This document shows positions 49,571-57,016 of a stretch of 64,000 nucleotides of DNA, in pieces. Every line of letters starts with the position of its first letter. Within the stretch, counting starts at the first letter, position 1. The DNA lies in assembly GCF_014851585.1 (NCBI RefSeq), contig NZ_JACVAB010000001.1:744001-808000 (forward strand), read 5' to 3'. The DNA comes from Agrobacterium sp. AGB01. GTDB lineage: Bacteria > Pseudomonadota > Alphaproteobacteria > Rhizobiales > Rhizobiaceae. The notes beneath the pieces were generated by a model. It did not search any database. It was not told where the DNA came from and saw nothing but the letters and a program-made list of their open reading frames with translations. Position numbers and translations under genes: made by a program.

Positions 49571-49706
49571 GGCGTCTCCTGCAATTCCCGCGCTTAATGG
49601 AACAATCGGCGGGGCTGTAAGTTCCTTGGGCATGCCGCCAAAGATTGTTTCTAACGCTGTTGTGCTTTTCACAGATAATATTTTTGGTGGCAATGTGCAA
49701 AATTAT

Positions 49707-49718
49707 ATTGCGCGCAAT
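49707..49718. promoter_or_regulatory. Candidate OhrR operator
   Basis: Perfect 12-bp palindrome ATTGCGCGCAAT, with AT-rich flanks (AATTAT on the left, TAAATG on the right), in the ohrR-ohr divergent region, 53 bp before ohr. OhrR sites are AT-rich dyads; identity here is by position and symmetry. Confidence 0.6.
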
Positions 49719-49770
49719 TAAATGGAGTGATAGGTAATACTCATCAAATCAACCGAAGGGAGTTAATGCC

Positions 49771-50193
49771 ATGCCAATTCTGTACAAGACAAAAGCAAGC
49801 GCAACCGGTGGCCGCGCTGGCCGCGCCGCTTCGGAAAATGGGGTCCTAGACGTGACGCTGACAGTTCCTAAGGAACTCGGTGGCGACGGTGCAACCGGCA
49901 CAAATCCGGAGCAGCTTTTCGCCGCCGGCTACTCAGCCTGCTTCCTCGGCGCGCTTAAGGTTGTTGCTGGCAAGGAAAAGGTAAAGATTTCTGAAGACAC
50001 CACTGTGACAGCAACCGTGGGCATTGGTCCGCGCGAAGATGGCGGTGGTTTCGGAATTGATGTTGCTCTCAGCGTCCATATTCCAGGCGTCGAGCGCGAA
50101 GTCGCTGAAAAACTGGCTGCTGCAGCACACATCGTGTGCCCATACAGCCACGCCTTGCGCACCTCGACGGAAGTGCCTGTCACTGTTGAGTAA
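49771..50193 (+). CDS. ohr: Organic hydroperoxide resistance peroxidase Ohr
   Basis: A 140-residue thiol peroxidase of the OsmC/Ohr family that reduces organic hydroperoxides to alcohols. Both catalytic cysteines are present: Cys57 in YSACFLGALK and Cys123 in VCPYSHALR. The N-terminal Arg-rich glycine segment (GGRAGRA) is typical. GAAGGGAG precedes ATG 49771. Divergent from ohrR. Confidence 0.95.
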   Translation: MPILYKTKASATGGRAGRAASENGVLDVTLTVPKELGGDGATGTNPEQLFAAGYSACFLGALKVVAGKEKVKISEDTTVTATVGIGPREDGGGFGIDVALSVHIPGVEREVAEKLAAAAHIVCPYSHALRTSTEVPVTVE

Positions 50194-50213
50194 CCGCAGT
50201 AATACCAACATAA

Positions 50214-50243
50214 AGCCGGCGGTTCATCCCGCCGGTTTTTTTA
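50214..50243 (+). terminator. Terminator after ohr
   Basis: Stem CCGGCGG 50216-50222 with CCGCCGG 50229-50235, then seven T. It also lies beyond the convergent MarR gene's stop at 50263 and can serve it. Confidence 0.85.
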
Positions 50244-50262
50244 TGGGTTTGTATGAAGGATG

Positions 50263-50712
50263 TTATCTGGAGATGTCGAGCAGGTCCTGCCGCAGACGGC
50301 TAGGGTTACCACTGACGATACCCCGTTCAACATCCGCATGGACACTTTCCCAGATCGGAAAGGCGCTGACCAGCAGTTGCATGCCCGCTTCGGTCAAACG
50401 CAGTCTTTTTCCCCGCTTGTCTCTGGGGTCGGGCTCAATGCTGACAAGGCCTTTTTTCTGAAGAGGTTTAAGGGCGGCCGTCAGTGTTGTCCTGTCCATG
50501 GCGAGCAGTTGCGCCACTGGTCCCATCGGTGGCGGCTCCGGTCTGTTGAGCGACATCAGCAGTGAGAATTGGCCATTGGTCATGCCTAAGGGCTTCAATG
50601 CATTGTCGAAACGCCGCGCCAGCGCACGCGCTGCCCTTTGTGCGTGAAGGCAAAGGCAACTATCGCGCACCAGAAGCGTTGTTGAAAAAGGAATCACTGT
50701 GACATTTGACAT
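50263..50712 (-). CDS. MarR-family transcriptional regulator
   Basis: A 149-residue MarR-type winged-helix regulator (HAQRAARALARRFDNAL, MTNGQFSLLMSLNR, LAMDRTTLTAALKPLQKKGLV, then the wing DKRGKRLRLT). Two cysteines near the start (SCLCLH) are not in the OhrR position, so it is not a second OhrR. It is divergent from the DUF899 operon, and a 35-bp nested palindrome between them overlaps its start codon, so it probably represses both directions. Confidence 0.85.
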   Translation of the reverse strand: MSNVTVIPFSTTLLVRDSCLCLHAQRAARALARRFDNALKPLGMTNGQFSLLMSLNRPEPPPMGPVAQLLAMDRTTLTAALKPLQKKGLVSIEPDPRDKRGKRLRLTEAGMQLLVSAFPIWESVHADVERGIVSGNPSRLRQDLLDISR

Positions 50713-50746
50713 GACTAATATATGTTGATATCAACGTAATTAGTCA
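50712..50746. promoter_or_regulatory. Nested palindromic operator region
   Basis: Outer arms TGACTAAT 50712-50719 and ATTAGTCA 50739-50746 enclose a perfect inner palindrome GTTGATATCAAC 50724-50735. The spacers are four and three bp, so the outer repeat is slightly off-centre. It begins at the start codon of the MarR gene (50710-50712) and ends 30 bp before the DUF899 start. Confidence 0.7.
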
Positions 50747-50775
50747 AGCAAAAGCTGATCGAAGGAGGATTGATC

Positions 50776-51504
50776 ATGTCTCATGCTGTCGTTTCTCAAA
50801 AGGAATGGCTGGAAGCCCGCAAAAACCTTCTCGTGCTGGAGAAGGAAGCCACACGTGCGCGAGACCGGCTGAATGAAGCGCGACGAGAGCTGCCCTGGGA
50901 AAAGGTCAGCAAGGACTACATTTTCGACGCACCGTCCGGTCCTAAAAATCTTTCCGAACTGTTTGATGGCCGCAGCCAGCTCATCATCTATCATTTCATG
51001 CTGGCACCGGATTGGGAGGAGGGCTGTGTCGGCTGTTCTTTCTTTGCCGATCACGTCGATGGTTCTGTCATACACATGCAGCATGCCGATGCCACATTTG
51101 TTGCCGTGTCGCGTGCGCCACTGGCAAAGATTGAGGCCTACAAGACACGTATGGGCTGGAAGTTTCCTTGGGTCTCGGCCGAGGACAGCGATTTTAATTA
51201 CGACTATCAGGCGTCTTTCCGGGATGAGGAACTTTCAGACGGAGGGATCACTTATAACTACCGCGAGATACCGCCCATGGGCGACCTCAAGGATTTGCAT
51301 GGTATCAGCGTGTTTGCAAAAGACGAAAACGGCGAAGTTTTCCATACCTATTCCACCTATGCCCGCGGCTGCGAACAGACCATAGGTACTTTGATGCTGC
51401 TGGATCTGGTGCCAAAGGGACGAAACGAAGACGGCGTGATGAATTGGGTGCGACGCCACGATCAGTACGAAGATGCACCGAAGGCCGCAAGCTGCTGCCA
51501 TTGA
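50776..51504 (+). CDS. DUF899 thioredoxin-like protein
   Basis: A 242-residue protein of the DUF899 family, which has a thioredoxin-like fold. A charged coiled N-terminus (residues 1-45) leads to the core KNLSELFDGRSQLIIYHFM and a CVGC motif (Cys84-Cys87) in DWEEGCVGCSFF. The C-terminus ends in CCH. The function is unknown; a redox or peroxiredoxin-like role is possible. A strong GAAGGAGG lies 7 bp before ATG 50776, which I use; TTG 50770 is less likely. First of a DUF899-DUF1579-VOC operon. Confidence 0.87.
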   Translation: MSHAVVSQKEWLEARKNLLVLEKEATRARDRLNEARRELPWEKVSKDYIFDAPSGPKNLSELFDGRSQLIIYHFMLAPDWEEGCVGCSFFADHVDGSVIHMQHADATFVAVSRAPLAKIEAYKTRMGWKFPWVSAEDSDFNYDYQASFRDEELSDGGITYNYREIPPMGDLKDLHGISVFAKDENGEVFHTYSTYARGCEQTIGTLMLLDLVPKGRNEDGVMNWVRRHDQYEDAPKAASCCH

Positions 51505-51607
51505 AACATCATCTGGAAAGGCCGCAACAACGGCCAACCGGATCATGCGTCAACTAAAGGATTTGGAGTGCTTAAACACCCTTACGTAATCTCTGGAGGA
51601 AAAGATT

Positions 51608-52093
51608 ATGGAAAGTGCCAAGCCGCAAAAACAGCATGAGTTCCTGCAACGGATCGTGGGGGACTGGGTTATGGTGTCCACATCGGGACATGAAGGCTAT
51701 AATCCCGATGATCCCGAGCAGGTGTTTACCGAAACCGTTAAATCCATCGGCGGTCTCTGGATCGTTGGCGAAGGCAAGGGAAAGATGCCGGATGGCAGCC
51801 CGATGACTGCGCTTATTACGGTTGGCTATGACCCTGATAGAGGTGATTTTGTCGGCACCTGGGTCGGGTCTATGATGACCAATCTCTGGGTCTACAAGGG
51901 CTGGCTGGAAGCAGACGGCAAAACATTGACGCTGGAAGCCGAAGGTCCCGCCATGGATGGCACCGGCGGCACCGCCGTTTATCACGATGTCCTGACATTG
52001 CATGACGACAATAACAGAACATTTTCCGGCAGCGTCAGGCAGCCGGATGGCAGTTTCAAACAATTCATGTCTTCTGAATTTCGCCGGAAATGA
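51608..52093 (+). CDS. DUF1579 protein
   Basis: A 161-residue soluble protein that matches DUF1579: HEFLQRIVGDWVM, VKSIGGLWIVGEG, then ITVGYDPDRGDFVGTWVGSM. The fold is probably a lipocalin/SRPBCC-like beta barrel for a small ligand. Function unknown. A GGAGGAAAAG ribosome site precedes it. It lies 103 bp downstream of the DUF899 gene and 48 bp before the VOC gene. Confidence 0.85.
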   Translation: MESAKPQKQHEFLQRIVGDWVMVSTSGHEGYNPDDPEQVFTETVKSIGGLWIVGEGKGKMPDGSPMTALITVGYDPDRGDFVGTWVGSMMTNLWVYKGWLEADGKTLTLEAEGPAMDGTGGTAVYHDVLTLHDDNNRTFSGSVRQPDGSFKQFMSSEFRRK

Positions 52094-52141
52094 CAGCGGT
52101 TACGTTTGTGCCGCCTAACATGTGACCAATGGGAGAGTGCA

Positions 52142-52918
52142 ATGTCTGATACGCATGGCAAGTTCATCTGGTATGAACTGATGACGCCCGATACCGAAGC
52201 TGCAGCACGGTTTTACGGTTTTGTCGTTGGATGGACGGCGGCGCCATTCGAAAATGCCGCCATGCCCTACACCATTTTCGAGACCAATGGTCGGGGTGTC
52301 GGCGGCATGATGGAGCTGACCGACGAGTTTGCCAAAAGTGGCATACCACCGAACTGGACCGGTTATGTCGCTGTCGACAATGTAGATGAGACTGTGCGCA
52401 AGATCGACGCCGAAGGCGGAAGCATCATGCGCCCTGCGGAAGACATTCCGGAAGTCGGCAGGTTCGCCGTGGTCAAAGATCCTGACGGGGCGGTTCTGTG
52501 CATCATGACACCTCTGCCTATGGATAACCAGCCGCCGGAAGCAGCTCCGGATGCACCCGGCCATGTCGGCTGGAGCGAGCTTTTCACCGACGATGTCGAA
52601 CGGGCGAGTGCATTTTATCACAGCGTCTTTGGTTGGACGAAGGACCATGATTTGGACATGGGTGAAATGGGGCCATACCGCATTTTTGCCTATAAGGATA
52701 AAGCCATTGGCGGCATGATGAAACGCTTGCCGCAGGTTCCCGTCTGTCACTGGGGTTACTACTTCAATGTCGACGCCATCGATGAGGCCATTACACGCGT
52801 CAGCACCGGCGGCGGCCAGGTGATAAACGATCCCATGGAAGTGCCCGGCGGCAGCTGGATCGTCAATTGCCTTGACCCACACGGGGCCTATTTCTCGCTG
52901 GTCGCACCACGCAAGTAA
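52142..52918 (+). CDS. Two-domain VOC (glyoxalase-fold) protein
   Basis: A 258-residue protein made of two VOC modules of about 120 residues. Each begins with FYxxVxGWT-type sequences (ARFYGFVVGWTAAPF and SAFYHSVFGWTKDHD) and ends with PDG/HG-type loops (VKDPDGAVLCIM, LDPHGAYFSLV). The family covers glyoxalases, dioxygenases and antibiotic-binding proteins; no substrate can be named. The duplication probably arose by fusion. Last gene of the DUF899 operon, closed by a strong terminator. Confidence 0.87.
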   Translation: MSDTHGKFIWYELMTPDTEAAARFYGFVVGWTAAPFENAAMPYTIFETNGRGVGGMMELTDEFAKSGIPPNWTGYVAVDNVDETVRKIDAEGGSIMRPAEDIPEVGRFAVVKDPDGAVLCIMTPLPMDNQPPEAAPDAPGHVGWSELFTDDVERASAFYHSVFGWTKDHDLDMGEMGPYRIFAYKDKAIGGMMKRLPQVPVCHWGYYFNVDAIDEAITRVSTGGGQVINDPMEVPGGSWIVNCLDPHGAYFSLVAPRK

Positions 52919-52944
52919 ACGTAGTGCTCGCGCGTGTCAGATAT

Positions 52945-52983
52945 GCCCCCTTTGCCCGGACCAGGCAAAGGGGACATTTTTTA
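52945..52983. terminator. Terminator after the VOC gene
   Basis: Perfect 10-bp stem CCCCTTTGCC 52947-52956 with GGCAAAGGGG 52964-52973, then ACATTTTTTAT. It serves the VOC gene and, in reverse, the convergent ABC-F gene. Confidence 0.85.
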
Positions 52984-54495
52984 TCCGAAGGACGCAAAGA
53001 AATCTTCGGGGGCATCGACCTCAATCAGTTTGCGTTTTTCGATTAGCCAGAAGCGGTTGGCAACATCCCTGATAAAGCTGCGGTCATGGGATACCAGAAC
53101 GCAACTGGTGGTCTTGCCGGTCAGCTCTTCGCCAAGGGTTTCTTGGCCCTCGATGTCGAGATGGTTGGTTGGTTCATCCAGCAAGTAGAAATTGGGTGCC
53201 ATCAACCGCAGCACCAGCATGCTGAGCCGTGCCTTTTGCCCGCCTGACAACAGGCTGGTGGCGCGCTGTTGCATGATGATGCTGATGCCAGCCCCTGCCA
53301 GCAGGGTGTGAGCCTGCTGGTCGGAGATATCAAAACGCCGGGTTATCGCGACAAGTGGCGTTTCCTCCGGTGACAACACATTCAGCGCTTGATCAGCGTA
53401 GCCAAGCACAAGCGACGATGTTGCGCGGATACTGCCGGTAGCCGACGGCTGTTCAATCGCGGCCTTCAACATCCGTATCAGGCAGGATTTTCCAACACCA
53501 TTGCGGCCCAGCAGGACAATGCGGTCGCCCTGGCGAATGTATTGTTTACCGGTCCTGAACAACAGCGTTCCGTCCGGTGTCGTCACGTCGGCGTCCTCAA
53601 GGCTAAGCAACACCTTGGCGTGTGTACTGCGGCTGGCCAATGCAATGTTGCCGCTCGACTGTTCGCGGTGAGCAGGACGTGAAGCATCCTCCAGCTTTTC
53701 TGCGCGCTCCTTCAGTTGTTTTGTCTTGACGACAAGCAGGTCGCTGCCGGAATTGATGCCGATATTCTTCAGCTTGGCGGCCTGCTGGCGCAGTTGCTGC
53801 GCCACCTTGATGTTGCGCTGGTAGAGGCGTTCTTCCGAGGCATCCACTTCATCAAGTGCAATACGTGCCTTGCTGTAGGGCAGGGCGAAGGATTGCGAAC
53901 GTTCCGGCCGCAGGAACAGGGTGCTGCGAGTTGTTGCGTCCAGAAACGCCCGGTCGTGGCTGGCAATGACGATTGCCGTTTCTCGGGGCAGTCCGGCTAG
54001 CCAGTTCTCGAGGACAGCTATTCGTTCCAGATCGAGGTGATTGGTCGGTTCGTCCAGCAGCAACACGTCGGGCTCGCGTATCCAGACCCTGGCCAGAAGG
54101 GCCTGCCGTTGCCAGCCGCCACTCAATTCAAAAAGCGACCGGCCCCTCATCTCAGCTGGTACTTCGAGCATGTCCAGCAGCATGTCGACACGCCAGCTTT
54201 CCATGGTCGCCTGCTCGTCAGGCAGGCCACCGGAGACCATGTCGTGAAATGAAAGCTTCGCCAGTGCCGGTGTTACATGCTGGGTAACATGGCCGATGGT
54301 CACGCCGCGCGCCGAAGTAAGCTGGCCTTCAGTTGTGTCGATTTCGCCTGCCATTGCCCGCAACAGGGTCGATTTACCGCGCCCATTGGCGGCAACAAGG
54401 CCGATGCGGTCACCGGCCGAAATGCTCAGGTTGAGGTGTGTAAAAAGGGGCGCGGTGAGTGTGACGCCAAGGTCACGAATATTGATCAAAGTCAT
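52981..54495 (-). CDS. ABC-F family ATPase
   Basis: About 504 residues from ATG 54495 (a longer frame to 54528 has no ribosome site). Two ABC domains in tandem without membrane segments: Walker A ANGRGKST and GRNGVGKS, signatures LSGGWQRQ and LSGGQKARL, Walker B LLLDEPTNHLD in both, with a charged linker between. ABC-F proteins act on ribosomes as translation factors or antibiotic-protection proteins; the class (Uup-like or resistance) is not settled here. A 24-codon ORF and a short repeat lie upstream in its leader. Confidence 0.88.
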   Translation of the reverse strand: MTLINIRDLGVTLTAPLFTHLNLSISAGDRIGLVAANGRGKSTLLRAMAGEIDTTEGQLTSARGVTIGHVTQHVTPALAKLSFHDMVSGGLPDEQATMESWRVDMLLDMLEVPAEMRGRSLFELSGGWQRQALLARVWIREPDVLLLDEPTNHLDLERIAVLENWLAGLPRETAIVIASHDRAFLDATTRSTLFLRPERSQSFALPYSKARIALDEVDASEERLYQRNIKVAQQLRQQAAKLKNIGINSGSDLLVVKTKQLKERAEKLEDASRPAHREQSSGNIALASRSTHAKVLLSLEDADVTTPDGTLLFRTGKQYIRQGDRIVLLGRNGVGKSCLIRMLKAAIEQPSATGSIRATSSLVLGYADQALNVLSPEETPLVAITRRFDISDQQAHTLLAGAGISIIMQQRATSLLSGGQKARLSMLVLRLMAPNFYLLDEPTNHLDIEGQETLGEELTGKTTSCVLVSHDRSFIRDVANRFWLIEKRKLIEVDAPEDFFASFG

Positions 54496-54837
54496 TGAAA
54501 TTCTCGGGTCTGCCAAGCCGGAACCCATGGGGAATTACCCATGAGAACATGCTGACGGTGCCTTGGGCAACACGACAGCAAAATCCGGCGATCAAAAACA
54601 TGCAGGCACAACGCAAAAGGTCGTGCTGCGTCTAACCGCTACGGTAGGCAAACCAGAGTGATATGTGTCCGGTCAGCCCCGCAAACGCATTTGCAGGGCA
54701 GAAAGGTGCGTGATCTGGCAAAAACGCCAGAAGCATGAAATGTCCATGCGAAGCCTCCTTTCAAAACCGGTTTCAGATGCCAATTCATAACACAAGCTGT
54801 TTTCTGAAACAATCAGCCGACATTGGTCACTTGGCGG
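54496..54837. other. Leader region of the ABC-F gene
   Basis: A 342-bp stretch between the divergently placed ABC-F and LysR-end sequences. It contains a minus-strand small ORF with a strong ribosome site (54673-54747) and a 6-bp inverted repeat CATGGG 54526-54531 with CCCATG 54538-54543 just before the ABC-F start. No other gene is supported. Confidence 0.55.
54673..54747 (-). CDS. 24-codon upstream ORF in the ABC-F leader
   Basis: ATG at 54747-54745 to TGA 54675-54673, encoding a peptide that starts MDISCFWRFCQITHLS and ends MRLRG. Its ribosome site GGAGG (54754-54758) is 6 bp away, ideal spacing, and it lies 178 bp before the ABC-F start on the same strand. Upstream ORFs of this kind control ABC-F resistance genes by attenuation in several bacteria; that this one does so is inference. 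Two cysteines and one tryptophan occur within ten residues. Confidence 0.5.
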   Translation of the reverse strand: MDISCFWRFCQITHLSALQMRLRG

Positions 54838-55734
54838 TCAACTGCGCCGTGGCAGCCGGACGTGGTCAATGAAGGCCCGAAGTTTGGGCGCCAGGTTACG
54901 GCGGTTTGGATAATAGAGATAAAACCCCGCAAAGCTCGGGCAATAACCATCCAGTAACGACACCAATTGCCCACGTTCGATGTATGGGCGAAATGTCTCT
55001 TCCATACCGAAGGTAATGCCGGCACCGGCACAGGCCAGCTTGATCATCAGTTGCATATCATTGGTGGTAAATTCCGGTTCCACCGCCACGGCAAATTCAC
55101 GGTCGTTTTCCGCAAACTCCCATCGATAGGGGGCAGCGCCGGGGCGGGCACGCCAACCGATGCATCTGTGGTCGATCAGCTCTGCAGGGTGGGAGGGTAG
55201 GCCATGGTGATCTCTGTAAACTGGTGCGCAGACCGCAAGCTGACGCTGCTCGACCGAAACAGGCACCGCGATCATGTCCTGGGCAATCAACTCACCCAGA
55301 CGAACGCCCGCATCATATTGTTCGGCAACAATGTCGAACTCCTCATCGGTGACGACAATATCCAGCTGAACTTCTGGATAGGTCTCGGCAAAACTGGCCA
55401 GCAGTGGCCCGGACAGAAAGCGTTCGGCAATCGACGACACGGCCAGCCGCAATTGCCCGCGCACCGCACCGCTGAACGACGATGTGGTGAGGGTGGCCTG
55501 TACGAGATTGGCGATTGATGGTGACACGTCGGCATAAAGCTGTTGCCCTGCTTCGGTCAGGCTGACGCTGCGTGTCGTGCGCTGGACGAGCGCAATGCCC
55601 ATCGTTTCCTCCAGCTTGCGAATGGTCTGGCTGACCGCCGAGCGCGTGACACCAAGACGGTCGGCTGCGGCGCGAAAATTACGCTCCTCGGCGACCAGGC
55701 AAAAAGCTGACAGTGCATTGAGATCGATATTCAT
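54838..55734 (-). CDS. LysR-family transcriptional regulator
   Basis: A 298-residue LysR-type regulator. The winged helix is NALSAFCLVAEERNFRAAAD with TRSAVSQTIRKLEE, and the rest is the two-lobed effector-binding domain. It is divergent from the SDR gene at 55858 with a 123-bp gap, the usual arrangement for its target. The effector is unknown. Confidence 0.9.
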   Translation of the reverse strand: MNIDLNALSAFCLVAEERNFRAAADRLGVTRSAVSQTIRKLEETMGIALVQRTTRSVSLTEAGQQLYADVSPSIANLVQATLTTSSFSGAVRGQLRLAVSSIAERFLSGPLLASFAETYPEVQLDIVVTDEEFDIVAEQYDAGVRLGELIAQDMIAVPVSVEQRQLAVCAPVYRDHHGLPSHPAELIDHRCIGWRARPGAAPYRWEFAENDREFAVAVEPEFTTNDMQLMIKLACAGAGITFGMEETFRPYIERGQLVSLLDGYCPSFAGFYLYYPNRRNLAPKLRAFIDHVRLPRRS

Positions 55735-55857
55735 TGGTTAGAAAATCTACCTACTGAGTTCATGATTGAGGCGGTTATCACGACAATGCCTGTGAATTAT
55801 CTTCCTTGCAACAGCAGAGGCCGGAAAGGTCGAGCTGGCAAACCAAGGAGATGAAAC

Positions 55858-56580
55858 ATGGTAATGAACAAAGTCGTTCTTATTACAGGCGCATCCAGTG
55901 GTATCGGTGCAGGCATTGCACGCGAACTTGCTGCCGCTGGCGCCAAGCTGGTTTTGGGCGCCCGTCGCATGGATCGCTTGGAGGCATTGGCAGACGAGTT
56001 ACGTCTGGCTGGTGCGGATGTGGTCGCCCATCCGTTGAATGTGACACACCGGGAAAGCGTCGCAGACTTCGTCGAGGCTGGTCGTAAGGCTTTCGGACAG
56101 GTCGACGTTATCGTTAATAATGCCGGTATCATGCCCTTATCGCTGATGTCGTCGCTGAAGGTTGCCGAGTGGGACCGCATGATCGACGTCAACATCAAGG
56201 GTGTGCTCTACGGTGTTGCAGCTGTCCTGCCGGAAATGATCACCCGTAAGTCCGGTCAGATTATCAATATCGCCTCGATCGGTGCACTTGCAGTGTCTCC
56301 GACGGCAGCGGTCTATTGTGCGACCAAATTTGCGGTACGCGCCATCTCCGATGGTCTGCGTCAGGAACACAAGGATATCAGGGTGACCTGCATCCATCCC
56401 GGCGTGGTGGAAAGCGAACTGGCCGACACCATCACCGATCCGGCAGCCGCCGAACTCATGAAAACCTACCGCGCTATTGCGTTGAAGCCAGATGCCATTG
56501 GCCGCGCCGTGCGGTTTGCCATCGAACAACCTGATGGCGTTGACGTTAATGAAATCGTCGTGCGCCCGACGGCTGCGTGA
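55858..56580 (+). CDS. Short-chain dehydrogenase/reductase
   Basis: A 240-residue classical SDR with the NAD(P) motif TGASSGIGAG (about 10-19), NNAG in VNNAGIMPL, catalytic Ser (IASIGALA), and YCATK with the catalytic Tyr and Lys. An AAGGAG ribosome site precedes ATG 55858. Likely activated by the divergent LysR protein; the substrate is unknown. An Atu4866-family gene follows 18 bp later. Confidence 0.9.
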   Translation: MVMNKVVLITGASSGIGAGIARELAAAGAKLVLGARRMDRLEALADELRLAGADVVAHPLNVTHRESVADFVEAGRKAFGQVDVIVNNAGIMPLSLMSSLKVAEWDRMIDVNIKGVLYGVAAVLPEMITRKSGQIINIASIGALAVSPTAAVYCATKFAVRAISDGLRQEHKDIRVTCIHPGVVESELADTITDPAAAELMKTYRAIALKPDAIGRAVRFAIEQPDGVDVNEIVVRPTAA

Positions 56581-56598
56581 CGCGGGGAGATCCAGCAA

Positions 56599-56952
56599 AT
56601 GAAAATGGTTTCAACATCAATTGCGATGGCGCTCGCATCTGTCGCTGCAGATGCCAGCCCGTCCAGAGCGAACTCCATGATGAAAACAGAAAACACCGAG
56701 CAGACATCGCAAGCGGTTACACATCCTTACATTGGCATGTGGGTGACGGGCGACGGTCAGATCCGTCAGGAACTGTTGGCAAACGGGCGCTACGATGAAG
56801 CGCGCGGCCAACGCAAAAGCGCCTATCAGGGGCGTTACGAAGTCACCGGAAATCATATCGATTATTGGGATGACACCGGCTTTACTGCGGACGGCAAGTT
56901 TGTTGACGATGTGCTCTATCATGGCGGCATGATTTTTTACCGCGAGAAATAA
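56599..56952 (+). CDS. Atu4866-family protein
   Basis: A 117-residue protein with a weak N-terminal signal (MKMVSTSIAMALASVAADA) and a core matching the Agrobacterium Atu4866 family: HPYIGMWVTGDGQIRQELL, GRYDEARGQR, YQGRYEVTGNHIDYWDDTGF, VLYHGGMIFYREK. The family has a known small beta fold but no function. Linked to the SDR gene by an 18-bp gap. Confidence 0.85.
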   Translation: MKMVSTSIAMALASVAADASPSRANSMMKTENTEQTSQAVTHPYIGMWVTGDGQIRQELLANGRYDEARGQRKSAYQGRYEVTGNHIDYWDDTGFTADGKFVDDVLYHGGMIFYREK

Positions 56953-57016
56953 GCCGTCGCCAGAACGTCAATAGATGCCACCGCCCGTGCCTCTCTGGCC
57001 GGGCGGTGGCATAATT

